The notes under the pieces were generated by a model. It saw only the letters and a program-made list of their open reading frames with translations. It did no database searches and was not told the origin of the DNA. Positions 1 through 6,965 of a stretch of DNA of 8,986 bases are shown piece after piece. Where the stretch lies: the NCBI GenBank assembly GCA_964405665.1, contig CAYOOT010000093.1, positions 1 through 8,986 of the forward strand. Direction: 5' to 3'. A program made the position numbers and the translations under genes. This DNA is from CAYOOT01 sp964405665. Its GTDB lineage: Bacteria; Bdellovibrionota_C; UBA2361; SZUA-149; CAZDWZ01. Position 1 is the first letter of the stretch; every line of letters starts with the position of its first letter.

Positions 1-25
1 ATCAGAAATCAGAAATCAGAAATCA
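1..25. repeat. 7-bp tandem repeat at the window edge
   Basis: The unit atcagaa is repeated head to tail about 3.6 times with no mismatch. Because it starts at base 1, the array may continue outside the window. It lies in the spacer downstream of the macroglobulin gene (minus strand). The remaining spacer up to base 77 shows no gene and no terminator with a U-tract. A short array like this can vary in copy number by polymerase slippage. No function can be read from it. Confidence 0.8.
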
Positions 26-77
26 TTTTGCGCTCTACCACTTTGTGATCTTCTTTGCAAATTTGTTTATCACTTTA

Positions 78-3000
78 CTATTTCACCTCTATACTACCAG
101 CCTTAGAATATCCTTTAACCTCTCTATTATACATACCCTCCCCATACGCCGGAGGAACTTGATATTTTCCTTTGTTAATCGGTTTGATTCTGTAAACAAA
201 TCTTTTGGCTGAGCTATCGAGATATCCGTAAAACAAGAGACGATCTTCTCTGGCATCAATGAAATCAGGAATCCATGTATCACCGGAATTAACAGCAGAA
301 GTTCTGCTTCCTAAAGTATCGTCACTTAAGTCCAGCTCAAATCCGCCCGGCAGCAGATCAATTACTGCAACATTGGGCATTGATTGATCTAAGGAACGCA
401 CTAATAAATGAACATAAAGTTTATCTTCCATTTTCATTTCTGTAACAGTGTTTCCTTTGGCATCCTTTAGTTCGTGAATTAATTCGATTTTGGATTTGGT
501 GCTAGTTGTTGGTGGACTAAGATCAAATCCGGTTTCACTTAATTGATAAAATAATGGTGCTTTGGAAATTCCTTCAAAAGTTACTTTTAAAGCATCCGGA
601 GATATTTTAGCTGTCGGGAATAATGAATTATCTAAGATAAAATTATTAACTTTATTATCAGCTAACACTTCTGCAATTTTAATTCCTTTTTCTTCAGCCT
701 TGCCCGTAATTTTTGCATACTCATTCAAAGCGAGCATCGTGTATCCGATATCAATAGTGCTTGGTTCTCCTTCGCTGATATTTTTTACTAACCCCAAAAT
801 TTCTTCTGCCCCGAAACCTTTGGCAATTTCCGGAAAGTGTTTGCTAATGATGTAAAAATAATTTGCTTTTAATACGGTGCTATCAAAATAATTTTGATAA
901 TCAGTCTCAATTACAAAATTAGGATCAACATATTTTACAATTTTCCCCGCATCGGAATCTAATTTTAGAAGTTTATAAGTTGCTGCCAGATAAAGTCCGG
1001 TTAGTTCTTTTTTCCAGTCTTTGATATTTTGTGTTTCTAATTGTTCTCGGACTGAACTTAACCAGTTGGTTGTTAAAATTCCGTTTCTGCTTAAAATATA
1101 TAAGGCATAAGCTTGGGCTCTTAAAACACTGGCAGAACTGGATTTTTGAGCAACAAAAGTTTTTAAATACTCAAGAGCATTTTGCAGCACACCACTTGGA
1201 ATATCATAACCTTGTTCCCTGGCTTCAGTTAAAAAATGCACTGCATAGACATTAATAAAATCTGAAGTTAGAGCTCCGTTAGACCAAAGCCCAAAACCAC
1301 CTTCGGAGTTTTGTCTTCCTTGGAGGGTTTTTATGGCATAATCAACTTTTGGTTTGACATCTGCAACAGCTAATCCCAGTTCCGGCCGAACACCTAAAAT
1401 TACTCCGGGCAGTGCTTGAGTAACAATTTGCTCACTACAGCCATGCGGATAGCTCTTTAAATAATTAACAAAACCTTTAGCTAAGCTAATTGGCAAAGTG
1501 GAAGCGGAAGCTTCCACGTTTCTTAGTTCTGAATACATTTTTCTTTGAGGAATTATTTCTTCGCTATTTCCACTGAGCCATCCTTTTTGTGCATACTTAG
1601 TTGTAAAAGTTGTCATCAATGGTTGGGCCGGGCGGATACTCATTTCTAAAGAGTTAGTAGCAATGTTTTCTTTGGATTTGGTAATAAAGCGAATCGCACA
1701 AACTCCCAATTGCTTGGCTTTAACTTTAAAGTTGGCAGCTTTGTCTGTATTTTCAGTAATTTCTAGATCTTGATTATCACTGCCTATAACTTCTAACTGC
1801 GGACAAACTTCAACTTTGAAATTTACTTTAGCATTCGAGCCAGAGCCTTGCAGATTATTGGCAATCAAAGCTCCTAATTCAAACTCATCTCCAGGGGTAA
1901 CGAAATAAGGAGCATTGGCTTGAATAATAAAGTCTGCTTTAACTTTAGTTGTTTTTTCATTGATGCCAATTGTTCCGGGAGAGACAGCAACTGCCATTAC
2001 TTTAATACTGCCGTTAAAATATTCTGGGACTTGATACTGGATTTCTCCTGCTTCTCCAGTGCTGGAGATAATGCCCGACCAATAAACAACAGGCTTTTGA
2101 TTTTTTCTCTTAAAAGGATTTAAGTGTTTACTTAAAGTGACTCCTTCATCTCCTCCGGCAGCAGAAAGTTCTTTAAGAATACTGTATTCCGGAAGAAGTA
2201 AGTCTAAGATTTGGGAAGTTTTTACTTCCAAAGCTCGCTTTCTATAGAAATGAGATAAAGGATCGGGGGTTTTGTATTTACCGAATTGCAAAATTCCTTC
2301 ATCGACTGCGAAAATTATTAAGTCTGCTGGATGCTCTGTTTTATAAGCAATTTTAAGCATCTCCCCAGGCTTAATTATTTCAGGAACTTTCAGTTCGATT
2401 TTTTCCGTTCTTTTTTCTCTGCTGATATTAAATGGAATGGAGCTGTAGCTCAGCGGACTCATGAATATTTCCTTAGAATCAAGTGAGCGCACAAAATTTA
2501 CTGTGACATAACCATTACCTTCTAGCTCTGCTGGCACTTGAATAGTTTGGATAGAGCTAGTGGAGTTAGTGCTAAACCATTTATAAGTATAGACCTTATC
2601 GCGTTCAATAGTAATTAATCCTGAACCGCTATATGGAACTTTGATATTAAGTTCTATTTCCTCAAGAGGTGCATATTCTTTTTTATTACTTAAAACTTCC
2701 AGTTCCGCTTTTTTCTCAAGGTTAGTGCTGACATTGGCTTCCCCTGTAACATTATAGGCAATTTCGTTTTCTACTTCCCCTTGTTCATTTCTTACTAAGA
2801 GCAAGAAAGAGCCGGGAGTTTTGGTTTCTAAAGTAAAATCTAGGCCATCTGGGGAAAGAGTTAGTTCTTTGCTGCTTAAGGAATTTTCTTCGAGGGTTGA
2901 TTCATAAGCAAACGTTCCATCTTTTTGCTTAATTAGTGTTGAGACATATTTTTTCTCCACTAATTCCAGCTTAACTTTATTTAAAGCAATTTTATCTAAG

Positions 3001-5990
3001 GTAGAATTTAGAGCAATCAGATTTAGTTTTCTGCTGCTATCTTTCGTGATGTAGCCTAAGTCTCCATCGCTTTTGTAACCGATAATAAAGGCTTTGTCGG
3101 AAACTAATGCGGAAGTGGCTGTGGAAACAGATCGGCCCGAACCTTCTTCAAAAACTTCGGCGCTAAATGTCAGATTATAAAGATTTTTAACAAAATTATT
3201 TAATCCCAAATCAAATTCCACATTGCCATTTTGGTCGCTTTGTTTTTCTCCAAGTTTTTGATCGTAGCTTTGGCGATCGATATTTGGAGTATAAAAATGG
3301 TAATCCGGATATTCATTAAAATAATTGTATCCGGGATTTAATTTCATTTCTGCCCGGACAGTGCTTCCTGCGGCGGCGGTGCCAAAAAGGTTTTGAGCAT
3401 TGACAAGAGCTTTGACATTGGCCGGAGAAATCCAACCCTTATTGCTTGTGATACTGAGGTTTGATTTAACTTTCATTCTATCCGGTTGAAATTCTTCGAC
3501 CTTGGCGGAAGTGGAAGCAAGAAATGCCCCACGCTTGCCATCGTTCTGAATATAGAGAGAAAAATTATATCTTCCGGTAATGGAATTATCGTAAGTTTTA
3601 AAGTGAAATTCTTTAAAGCCAGAAGGTGAGAAGCGAATAGTTTCATTTTGCACTTCCGAACCTTTAGGATTGGTTACGGAAAGTTCCAAAGGTAAGCCAT
3701 CGGGCAAAGCTTCCCAATTAAGTTGTTTTACCACAAATCCAAGATTGATTGTATCTCCGGGACGGTAAATTCCTCTGTCATTAAAAGCAAAAGCTTGAAT
3801 CGCGTCATTTCTTCCCTTATTAAAAATACCTCCCGTATCAAAGCGAGAGAGATTTAATTTTCTGTCATTTCTATTGTAAGGCAGAAAGGAAAAGTCATCG
3901 TCTTTTTGAACTATGTAGGCCAGGGGTGTTCGTTCATTTTTAAAATCAGTAGTATTGGGGAAACTTACTTTGCCGTCTTCTGTGGTATTGGCACTTAGTA
4001 CGGACAAGCCATTTTTCCCAATCAGATCTACTTTGGCGCCGGGAACTGGTTTTCCTTCTTTTAAAGACATAACAAAAACGTCATGTATGCCATCTGCGGA
4101 ATCTTTGACCAAAATTCCCAGGTCGGTAATTAAAACTAATCTTTGGTCAATTATCTCGTCTTCTCCTTCTTGATAATAATCGGCACTTGTCTGTTCTGAA
4201 AATTCTGACTCAGAATTTTCATCATCAACCGTTACTACTTTCTTTTTTTCCGGAGCTTCTTCTTTTTTGTTAGGACTTAATTTTACGTAAAACAGTCCTC
4301 GTGGCGGGGCATCTTTTTTGATGAAGGATTGAAAATCAAGAAGGCTATATTGATTTTTACCGGATTCAAAATCAGACATTTTTTTAATTTCAACAAATTT
4401 TTCGGCAATGTTTTCGACATCAAAGCCATTGTATTTGGTATTAAATTCAGGGGTCTGAAAGTTCCCGGAAGTAACAGCAAGTAAATGATTTACAGTTGAT
4501 GGTAGTAATCTGTTAATTTCTATTTTTACTTCCGGAATGTAGCGAGAGATGATCGAGAGTTTCTTTTCTCCGCTAAGGCTAAGCAATCCACCTTCACTCA
4601 TAATTTTTAGCATTCTGGGGAAATCATCGACTTGCACTATGGCTTGATAATCTTTACTTAATTTATAATCGCCAAAAGAAGGCAATCCCTTTTCCACAAG
4701 CACATAAAGATAGGAATTGTTATCGGCAATGAATTTAAAACTTTGTTCTGCTGAATATTCCAGTTCTGTCGGTATCAAATCAATATCTACCCTTTTTGCT
4801 TTGCTCAAAACTGTAGCGGTCACTTCCAGAGGATCATTCCAATAGTAGTTTTTTTGTTCCAGCTCAGTGCCCATTGCCGGTTTGTCTTTTGGTAATTGGT
4901 AGACCTTGATTTTTTTAGCGAGCTCGTTAGTTTTGAGCATCGTGCTTGCTTTTAAGGTGGCGACATGTTCCGGTTCGTCTTTTTCGTTGGTGTTAATGCT
5001 GTCATTAACTTCATTAATCCGGAAATAATCTTCAATTCCTGGAATTCGGATCGTCTTTTTCAGATCCTCAACAGTAGCCGGGCCACCAAGTGCGGAAGGA
5101 ATTCCTTTGGCAATAGTTAGTAAGACCTCTCCGGTATTTTCCGGAATATCGATTTGATCGGAATGAATATAGGCTTTTAAATCCTGATCGTCGTAAGTAA
5201 CTTTAAATCCTAAGTTCTTTACTTCCGGATCATCAAAGTTTTTAATCGGCTCCATTCTCATTTTTATGCCGATACTTTTTTCAAAAATACTTTTATTTAT
5301 AGGGTAGGTAAAAGAAACAGTAGCCACTGCTTTTTTGATTTTAGGATTTACTGGATCTTCGTAAAAGGAGCTTTTAGTAATAGTTGTTTTAAATTCCGGA
5401 GTGATAAATTCTAGATTGTAATTTTCCAGTAAAATATGGCTGGCAAAAAATGAACGATTAAATTTAATTTCATATCTTTTCCCAACTTCCCAGTCGGAAG
5501 TTGGGAAAAGCTGCAATTCGGAATCGGAAATCCACTTCAGTGTGCTGGAAAGTGGGGGAGTGAGAGAGAAGTTAGTTTTTACATCTTTTCCTATAAGTTC
5601 AAGTGGTGCTGCCGAGCCGGAGAACTTTATTATTAGGGGTCTAATTTTTTTGTCGGGATAGGAGGAAGTTGCTTGGGGGTTGTTTAAGCTAAAAGTGATT
5701 AAGTGCGGTTGCGGGCGATTGACATACCAAATGAATCCTTTATATCCGCCAAAAAGAGCGGCTACTAAAAGAAGAAGTGCCAGGTAAAACCGTTTGGGTG
5801 ATTTTGCTTTGAAAGAAGTTACTTTTTGTCGAGCAAATATATAAAGCCTTGAAAAAGGAGACAATATTTTTTCAAGCCACTGGGGTGGCTGCCAATCCCA
5901 TTTGCCAATGATTGCTCTTAAGATAGGGATTAAAAAAGTATCTACAAAATTTTTAATTTTGTTAGGAAGAGAGTGTAGCGGATTATTCAT
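78..5990 (-). CDS. Membrane-anchored bacterial alpha-2-macroglobulin with thioester (YfhM/ECAM-like)
   Basis: This is a 1970-residue bacterial alpha-2-macroglobulin. The family traps attacking proteases: cleavage of a bait region triggers a conformational change and the thioester binds the protease covalently. Residues 1-66 are a basic, amphipathic N-terminus, and 67-90 form one hydrophobic segment (LALLLLVAALFGG) followed by a long exported region. There is no lipobox, unlike E. coli YfhM. Macroglobulin-type beta domains follow, with FSGSAAPLELIGK near 122-133, an acidic linker at about 574-614, YRPGD at 742-746 and the A2M core from about 1301. The thioester motif is C1518-S-E-Q1521 (codons at 1428-1439) in the helical thioester domain, which includes GGFGLW. 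A C-terminal domain with DLLPGGFE and VPPAYGEGMY ends the protein. The only cysteines are C1396, C1431 and C1518. The start is the ATG at 5988-5990. The frame stays open to an ATG at 6131, but that extension runs through a repeat. No Shine-Dalgarno precedes the chosen start. No penicillin-binding protein 1C gene, a frequent neighbour of yfhM, lies on the visible side. The family is certain; the bait site cannot be assigned. Confidence 0.95.
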   Translation of the reverse strand: MNNPLHSLPNKIKNFVDTFLIPILRAIIGKWDWQPPQWLEKILSPFSRLYIFARQKVTSFKAKSPKRFYLALLLLVAALFGGYKGFIWYVNRPQPHLITFSLNNPQATSSYPDKKIRPLIIKFSGSAAPLELIGKDVKTNFSLTPPLSSTLKWISDSELQLFPTSDWEVGKRYEIKFNRSFFASHILLENYNLEFITPEFKTTITKSSFYEDPVNPKIKKAVATVSFTYPINKSIFEKSIGIKMRMEPIKNFDDPEVKNLGFKVTYDDQDLKAYIHSDQIDIPENTGEVLLTIAKGIPSALGGPATVEDLKKTIRIPGIEDYFRINEVNDSINTNEKDEPEHVATLKASTMLKTNELAKKIKVYQLPKDKPAMGTELEQKNYYWNDPLEVTATVLSKAKRVDIDLIPTELEYSAEQSFKFIADNNSYLYVLVEKGLPSFGDYKLSKDYQAIVQVDDFPRMLKIMSEGGLLSLSGEKKLSIISRYIPEVKIEINRLLPSTVNHLLAVTSGNFQTPEFNTKYNGFDVENIAEKFVEIKKMSDFESGKNQYSLLDFQSFIKKDAPPRGLFYVKLSPNKKEEAPEKKKVVTVDDENSESEFSEQTSADYYQEGEDEIIDQRLVLITDLGILVKDSADGIHDVFVMSLKEGKPVPGAKVDLIGKNGLSVLSANTTEDGKVSFPNTTDFKNERTPLAYIVQKDDDFSFLPYNRNDRKLNLSRFDTGGIFNKGRNDAIQAFAFNDRGIYRPGDTINLGFVVKQLNWEALPDGLPLELSVTNPKGSEVQNETIRFSPSGFKEFHFKTYDNSITGRYNFSLYIQNDGKRGAFLASTSAKVEEFQPDRMKVKSNLSITSNKGWISPANVKALVNAQNLFGTAAAGSTVRAEMKLNPGYNYFNEYPDYHFYTPNIDRQSYDQKLGEKQSDQNGNVEFDLGLNNFVKNLYNLTFSAEVFEEGSGRSVSTATSALVSDKAFIIGYKSDGDLGYITKDSSRKLNLIALNSTLDKIALNKVKLELVEKKYVSTLIKQKDGTFAYESTLEENSLSSKELTLSPDGLDFTLETKTPGSFLLLVRNEQGEVENEIAYNVTGEANVSTNLEKKAELEVLSNKKEYAPLEEIELNIKVPYSGSGLITIERDKVYTYKWFSTNSTSSIQTIQVPAELEGNGYVTVNFVRSLDSKEIFMSPLSYSSIPFNISREKRTEKIELKVPEIIKPGEMLKIAYKTEHPADLIIFAVDEGILQFGKYKTPDPLSHFYRKRALEVKTSQILDLLLPEYSILKELSAAGGDEGVTLSKHLNPFKRKNQKPVVYWSGIISSTGEAGEIQYQVPEYFNGSIKVMAVAVSPGTIGINEKTTKVKADFIIQANAPYFVTPGDEFELGALIANNLQGSGSNAKVNFKVEVCPQLEVIGSDNQDLEITENTDKAANFKVKAKQLGVCAIRFITKSKENIATNSLEMSIRPAQPLMTTFTTKYAQKGWLSGNSEEIIPQRKMYSELRNVEASASTLPISLAKGFVNYLKSYPHGCSEQIVTQALPGVILGVRPELGLAVADVKPKVDYAIKTLQGRQNSEGGFGLWSNGALTSDFINVYAVHFLTEAREQGYDIPSGVLQNALEYLKTFVAQKSSSASVLRAQAYALYILSRNGILTTNWLSSVREQLETQNIKDWKKELTGLYLAATYKLLKLDSDAGKIVKYVDPNFVIETDYQNYFDSTVLKANYFYIISKHFPEIAKGFGAEEILGLVKNISEGEPSTIDIGYTMLALNEYAKITGKAEEKGIKIAEVLADNKVNNFILDNSLFPTAKISPDALKVTFEGISKAPLFYQLSETGFDLSPPTTSTKSKIELIHELKDAKGNTVTEMKMEDKLYVHLLVRSLDQSMPNVAVIDLLPGGFELDLSDDTLGSRTSAVNSGDTWIPDFIDAREDRLLFYGYLDSSAKRFVYRIKPINKGKYQVPPAYGEGMYNREVKGYSKAGSIEVK
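1498..1517. repeat. Small perfect hairpin within the macroglobulin gene
   Basis: The arms gtggaagc and gcttccac form an 8-bp perfect stem around a 4-nt loop (ggaa on the plus strand). It falls in codons for the segment VEASAST, just before the thioester domain of the macroglobulin. It is shorter than the other two intragenic hairpins and could be chance. Confidence 0.5.
4197..4221. repeat. 11-bp perfect hairpin in the acidic-linker coding region
   Basis: The arms tgaaaattctg (4197-4207) and cagaattttca (4211-4221) are exact reverse complements around a 3-nt loop. They lie inside the macroglobulin gene, in codons for the acidic stretch DDENSESEFSEQ. The structure would form in the messenger RNA. 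It is AT-rich, so it is weaker than the hairpin at 5476-5510. Confidence 0.7.
5476..5510. repeat. 15-bp perfect hairpin inside the macroglobulin gene
   Basis: The arms cttttcccaacttcc (5476-5490) and ggaagttgggaaaag (5496-5510) are exact reverse complements separated by the 5-nt loop cagtc. They lie about 480 nt into the macroglobulin coding region, in codons for FPTSDWEVGK. That segment resembles the usual first-domain motif of bacterial macroglobulins, so the hairpin is part of normal coding sequence and not an obvious insertion. It would form a stable stem in the messenger RNA. No U-tract follows it on the coding strand (atatgaaatt), so it does not look like an intrinsic terminator. Confidence 0.85.
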
Positions 5991-6036
5991 AGGGAGTAAG
6001 GATAAAAGGTTGTGGGTATAGACGGAGGTTCGGCCT

Positions 6037-6065
6037 AATTTATGACGATTATTTGATATTGGCAA
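6037..6065 (-). promoter_or_regulatory. Candidate sigma70-type promoter for the macroglobulin gene
   Basis: On the minus strand, a -35-like TTGCCA (6060-6065, 5 of 6 consensus bases) is followed after exactly 17 bp by TAAATT (6037-6042, 4 of 6). Transcription would begin near 6030 and leave a leader of about 40 nt before the ATG at 5990. It sits between the REPIN-like element and the gene, so the extended reading frame up to 6131 would begin upstream of the transcript. That supports the shorter start. The call rests on sequence match alone. Confidence 0.4.
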
Positions 6066-6073
6066 AAGAAAAA

Positions 6074-6224
6074 ACTGGAGCGCGGACGTCCTCGTCCGCA
6101 ACCTGGAACGTAGCGAAGCATGAATCCTCATAGCGCAAATATAATTTTCTTCACGGTTGGTTAGCTTGGAGACTTTTGTCTAAAATACCTTACAGGTTGC
6201 GGACGAGGACGTCCGCGGTCCAGT
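6074..6224. repeat. REPIN-like inverted pair of GC-rich palindromic repeats
   Basis: Two 32-bp units, at 6074-6105 (plus) and 6193-6224 (minus), face each other across an 87-bp spacer and match at 31 of 32 positions. Each unit is itself a hairpin: gcggacg, a 4-nt loop, then cgtccgc (6082-6099 and 6199-6216). The left unit has GGAG (6077-6080) one base outside its stem, and the right unit has GGAC at the same place, which is the single mismatch. The outer ends ACTGGA and TCCAGT form a 6-bp terminal inverted repeat. The units are about 69% G+C in an AT-rich setting. This matches the plan of REP doublets (REPINs), which are moved by RAYT (TnpA-REP) enzymes and often carry GTAG or GGAG beside the palindrome. 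No RAYT gene is in the window and no target duplication is visible. The repeat structure is certain; the REPIN class is inferred. Confidence 0.8.
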
Positions 6225-6286
6225 CCATCTAATCCTATTCTTTTGGTGACACTTGTTGAGTAATTACCTCTTAGAAATTGCCATGC

Positions 6287-6315
6287 TTGCTTAGCCAGCA
6301 GCAAAAGATTATATT
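6287..6315 (+). promoter_or_regulatory. Candidate promoter for the lemA-M48 operon
   Basis: TATATT (6310-6315, 5 of 6 matches to the -10 consensus) lies 17 bp downstream of TTGCTT (6287-6292, only 3 of 6 at -35). Transcription would begin near 6322, about 34 nt before the lemA ATG. In AT-rich sequence such a match can arise by chance. Confidence 0.35.
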
Positions 6316-6343
6316 GCTGCCGTGGTCTAAATACCTATTTTTT

Positions 6344-6348
6344 AAGGA
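6344..6348 (+). promoter_or_regulatory. Ribosome binding site of lemA
   Basis: AAGGA lies 7 nt upstream of the ATG at 6356. This is the clearest Shine-Dalgarno in the window, and it decides the LemA start over the upstream TTG at 6278. Confidence 0.8.
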
Positions 6349-6355
6349 AACTTTT

Positions 6356-6946
6356 ATGAGTTCAGGAATAATCGTTTTAATCGTCGTTGCTTTTTTGATC
6401 CTTTGGGTAATCGGAGTTTTTAATTCTCTGGTGAGTTTAAGAAATCGCTACAAGAATGCTTATGCCCAAATTGATGTGCAACTAAAACGCCGTTATGATT
6501 TGATTCCCAATTTAGTGGAAACTGCCAAAGGTTACATGGCCCATGAAAGGGAAACTTTAGAAGCAGTAATTACAGCAAGAAACAAAGCAGTAACCGCCAA
6601 TCAAAAAGTTGCGGTCAATCCGGGAGATGTTGCTGCGGTAACTGGACTATCTGCTGCAGAATCTCAATTGGGTGGAGCCTTGGGAAGATTATTTGCTCTT
6701 AGTGAAAACTATCCTGATTTAAAAGCCAACCAAAATATGTCCCAACTAATGGAAGAGCTGACCTCTACGGAAAACAAAATCAGCTTTGCCAGACAATCTT
6801 TTAATGATTCCGTTACCTCATACAATACAACTAGGGAAAGCTTTCCGGCTAATATGATTGCCAATACTTTTGGTTTTACAGCAGCGCAAATGCTGGAGAT
6901 TACTAATGCCCAGGAAAAAGAAACCGTAAAAGTTTCGTTTAAATAA
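6356..6946 (+). CDS. lemA: LemA family membrane protein
   Basis: This is a 196-residue LemA family protein, a full-length member. Residues 4-23 form one N-terminal membrane helix, and the rest is a helical domain that the family places outside the cytoplasmic membrane. The family signature is clear right after the helix: LVSLRNRYKNAYAQIDVQLK at 25-44, then RRYDLIPNLVETAKGY from 45. The C-terminal FPANMIANTFGF (163-174) is also typical. The start is the ATG at 6356, with AAGGA 7 nt upstream; it places the membrane helix at the extreme N-terminus as usual. The M48 protease gene begins 19 nt after the stop in the same direction, so the two are almost certainly one operon. LemA next to an HtpX/M48 protease is a commonly seen neighbourhood and suggests a role in membrane protein quality control or envelope stress. 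The biochemical function of LemA is not established. Confidence 0.97.
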   Translation: MSSGIIVLIVVAFLILWVIGVFNSLVSLRNRYKNAYAQIDVQLKRRYDLIPNLVETAKGYMAHERETLEAVITARNKAVTANQKVAVNPGDVAAVTGLSAAESQLGGALGRLFALSENYPDLKANQNMSQLMEELTSTENKISFARQSFNDSVTSYNTTRESFPANMIANTFGFTAAQMLEITNAQEKETVKVSFK

Positions 6947-6965
6947 TATGTTGAAGTAAAGAACC

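Larger units (their letters stand above)
6225..6355. other. Remainder of the divergent intergenic region
   Basis: With 5991-6224 this completes the 365-bp gap between the divergent macroglobulin and lemA genes. The gap holds a promoter candidate on each side, the REPIN-like element and the lemA ribosome binding site. The lemA frame is open back to a TTG at 6278, but the peptide it would add (starting MPCLLSQQQK) does not resemble LemA and has no Shine-Dalgarno. I see no small gene or RNA here. Confidence 0.6.

Noticed and set aside
1..26. CRISPR array or small minus-strand ORF in the repeat
   Set aside because: The unit is 7 bp with no spacers, and the only ATG frame encodes five residues before a stop.
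45..73. GTGAT/ATCAC inverted repeat downstream of the macroglobulin stop, as a terminator
   Set aside because: The stem is only 5 bp with a 19-nt loop and has no U-tract on the minus strand.
562..855. Plus-strand 97-codon open frame inside the macroglobulin gene
   Set aside because: It lies opposite the thioester-to-C-terminal region of a clear family protein, so it is an antisense shadow. The other plus-strand frames at 1031, 1920 and 3955 are rejected for the same reason.
6170..6181. AGAC-TTTT-GTCT mini hairpin in the REPIN spacer
   Set aside because: A 4-bp stem is expected by chance.
6278..6355. Upstream TTG start adding 26 residues to LemA
   Set aside because: The added peptide does not match the family and pushes the membrane helix inward, and the ATG at 6356 has a well-placed AAGGA.
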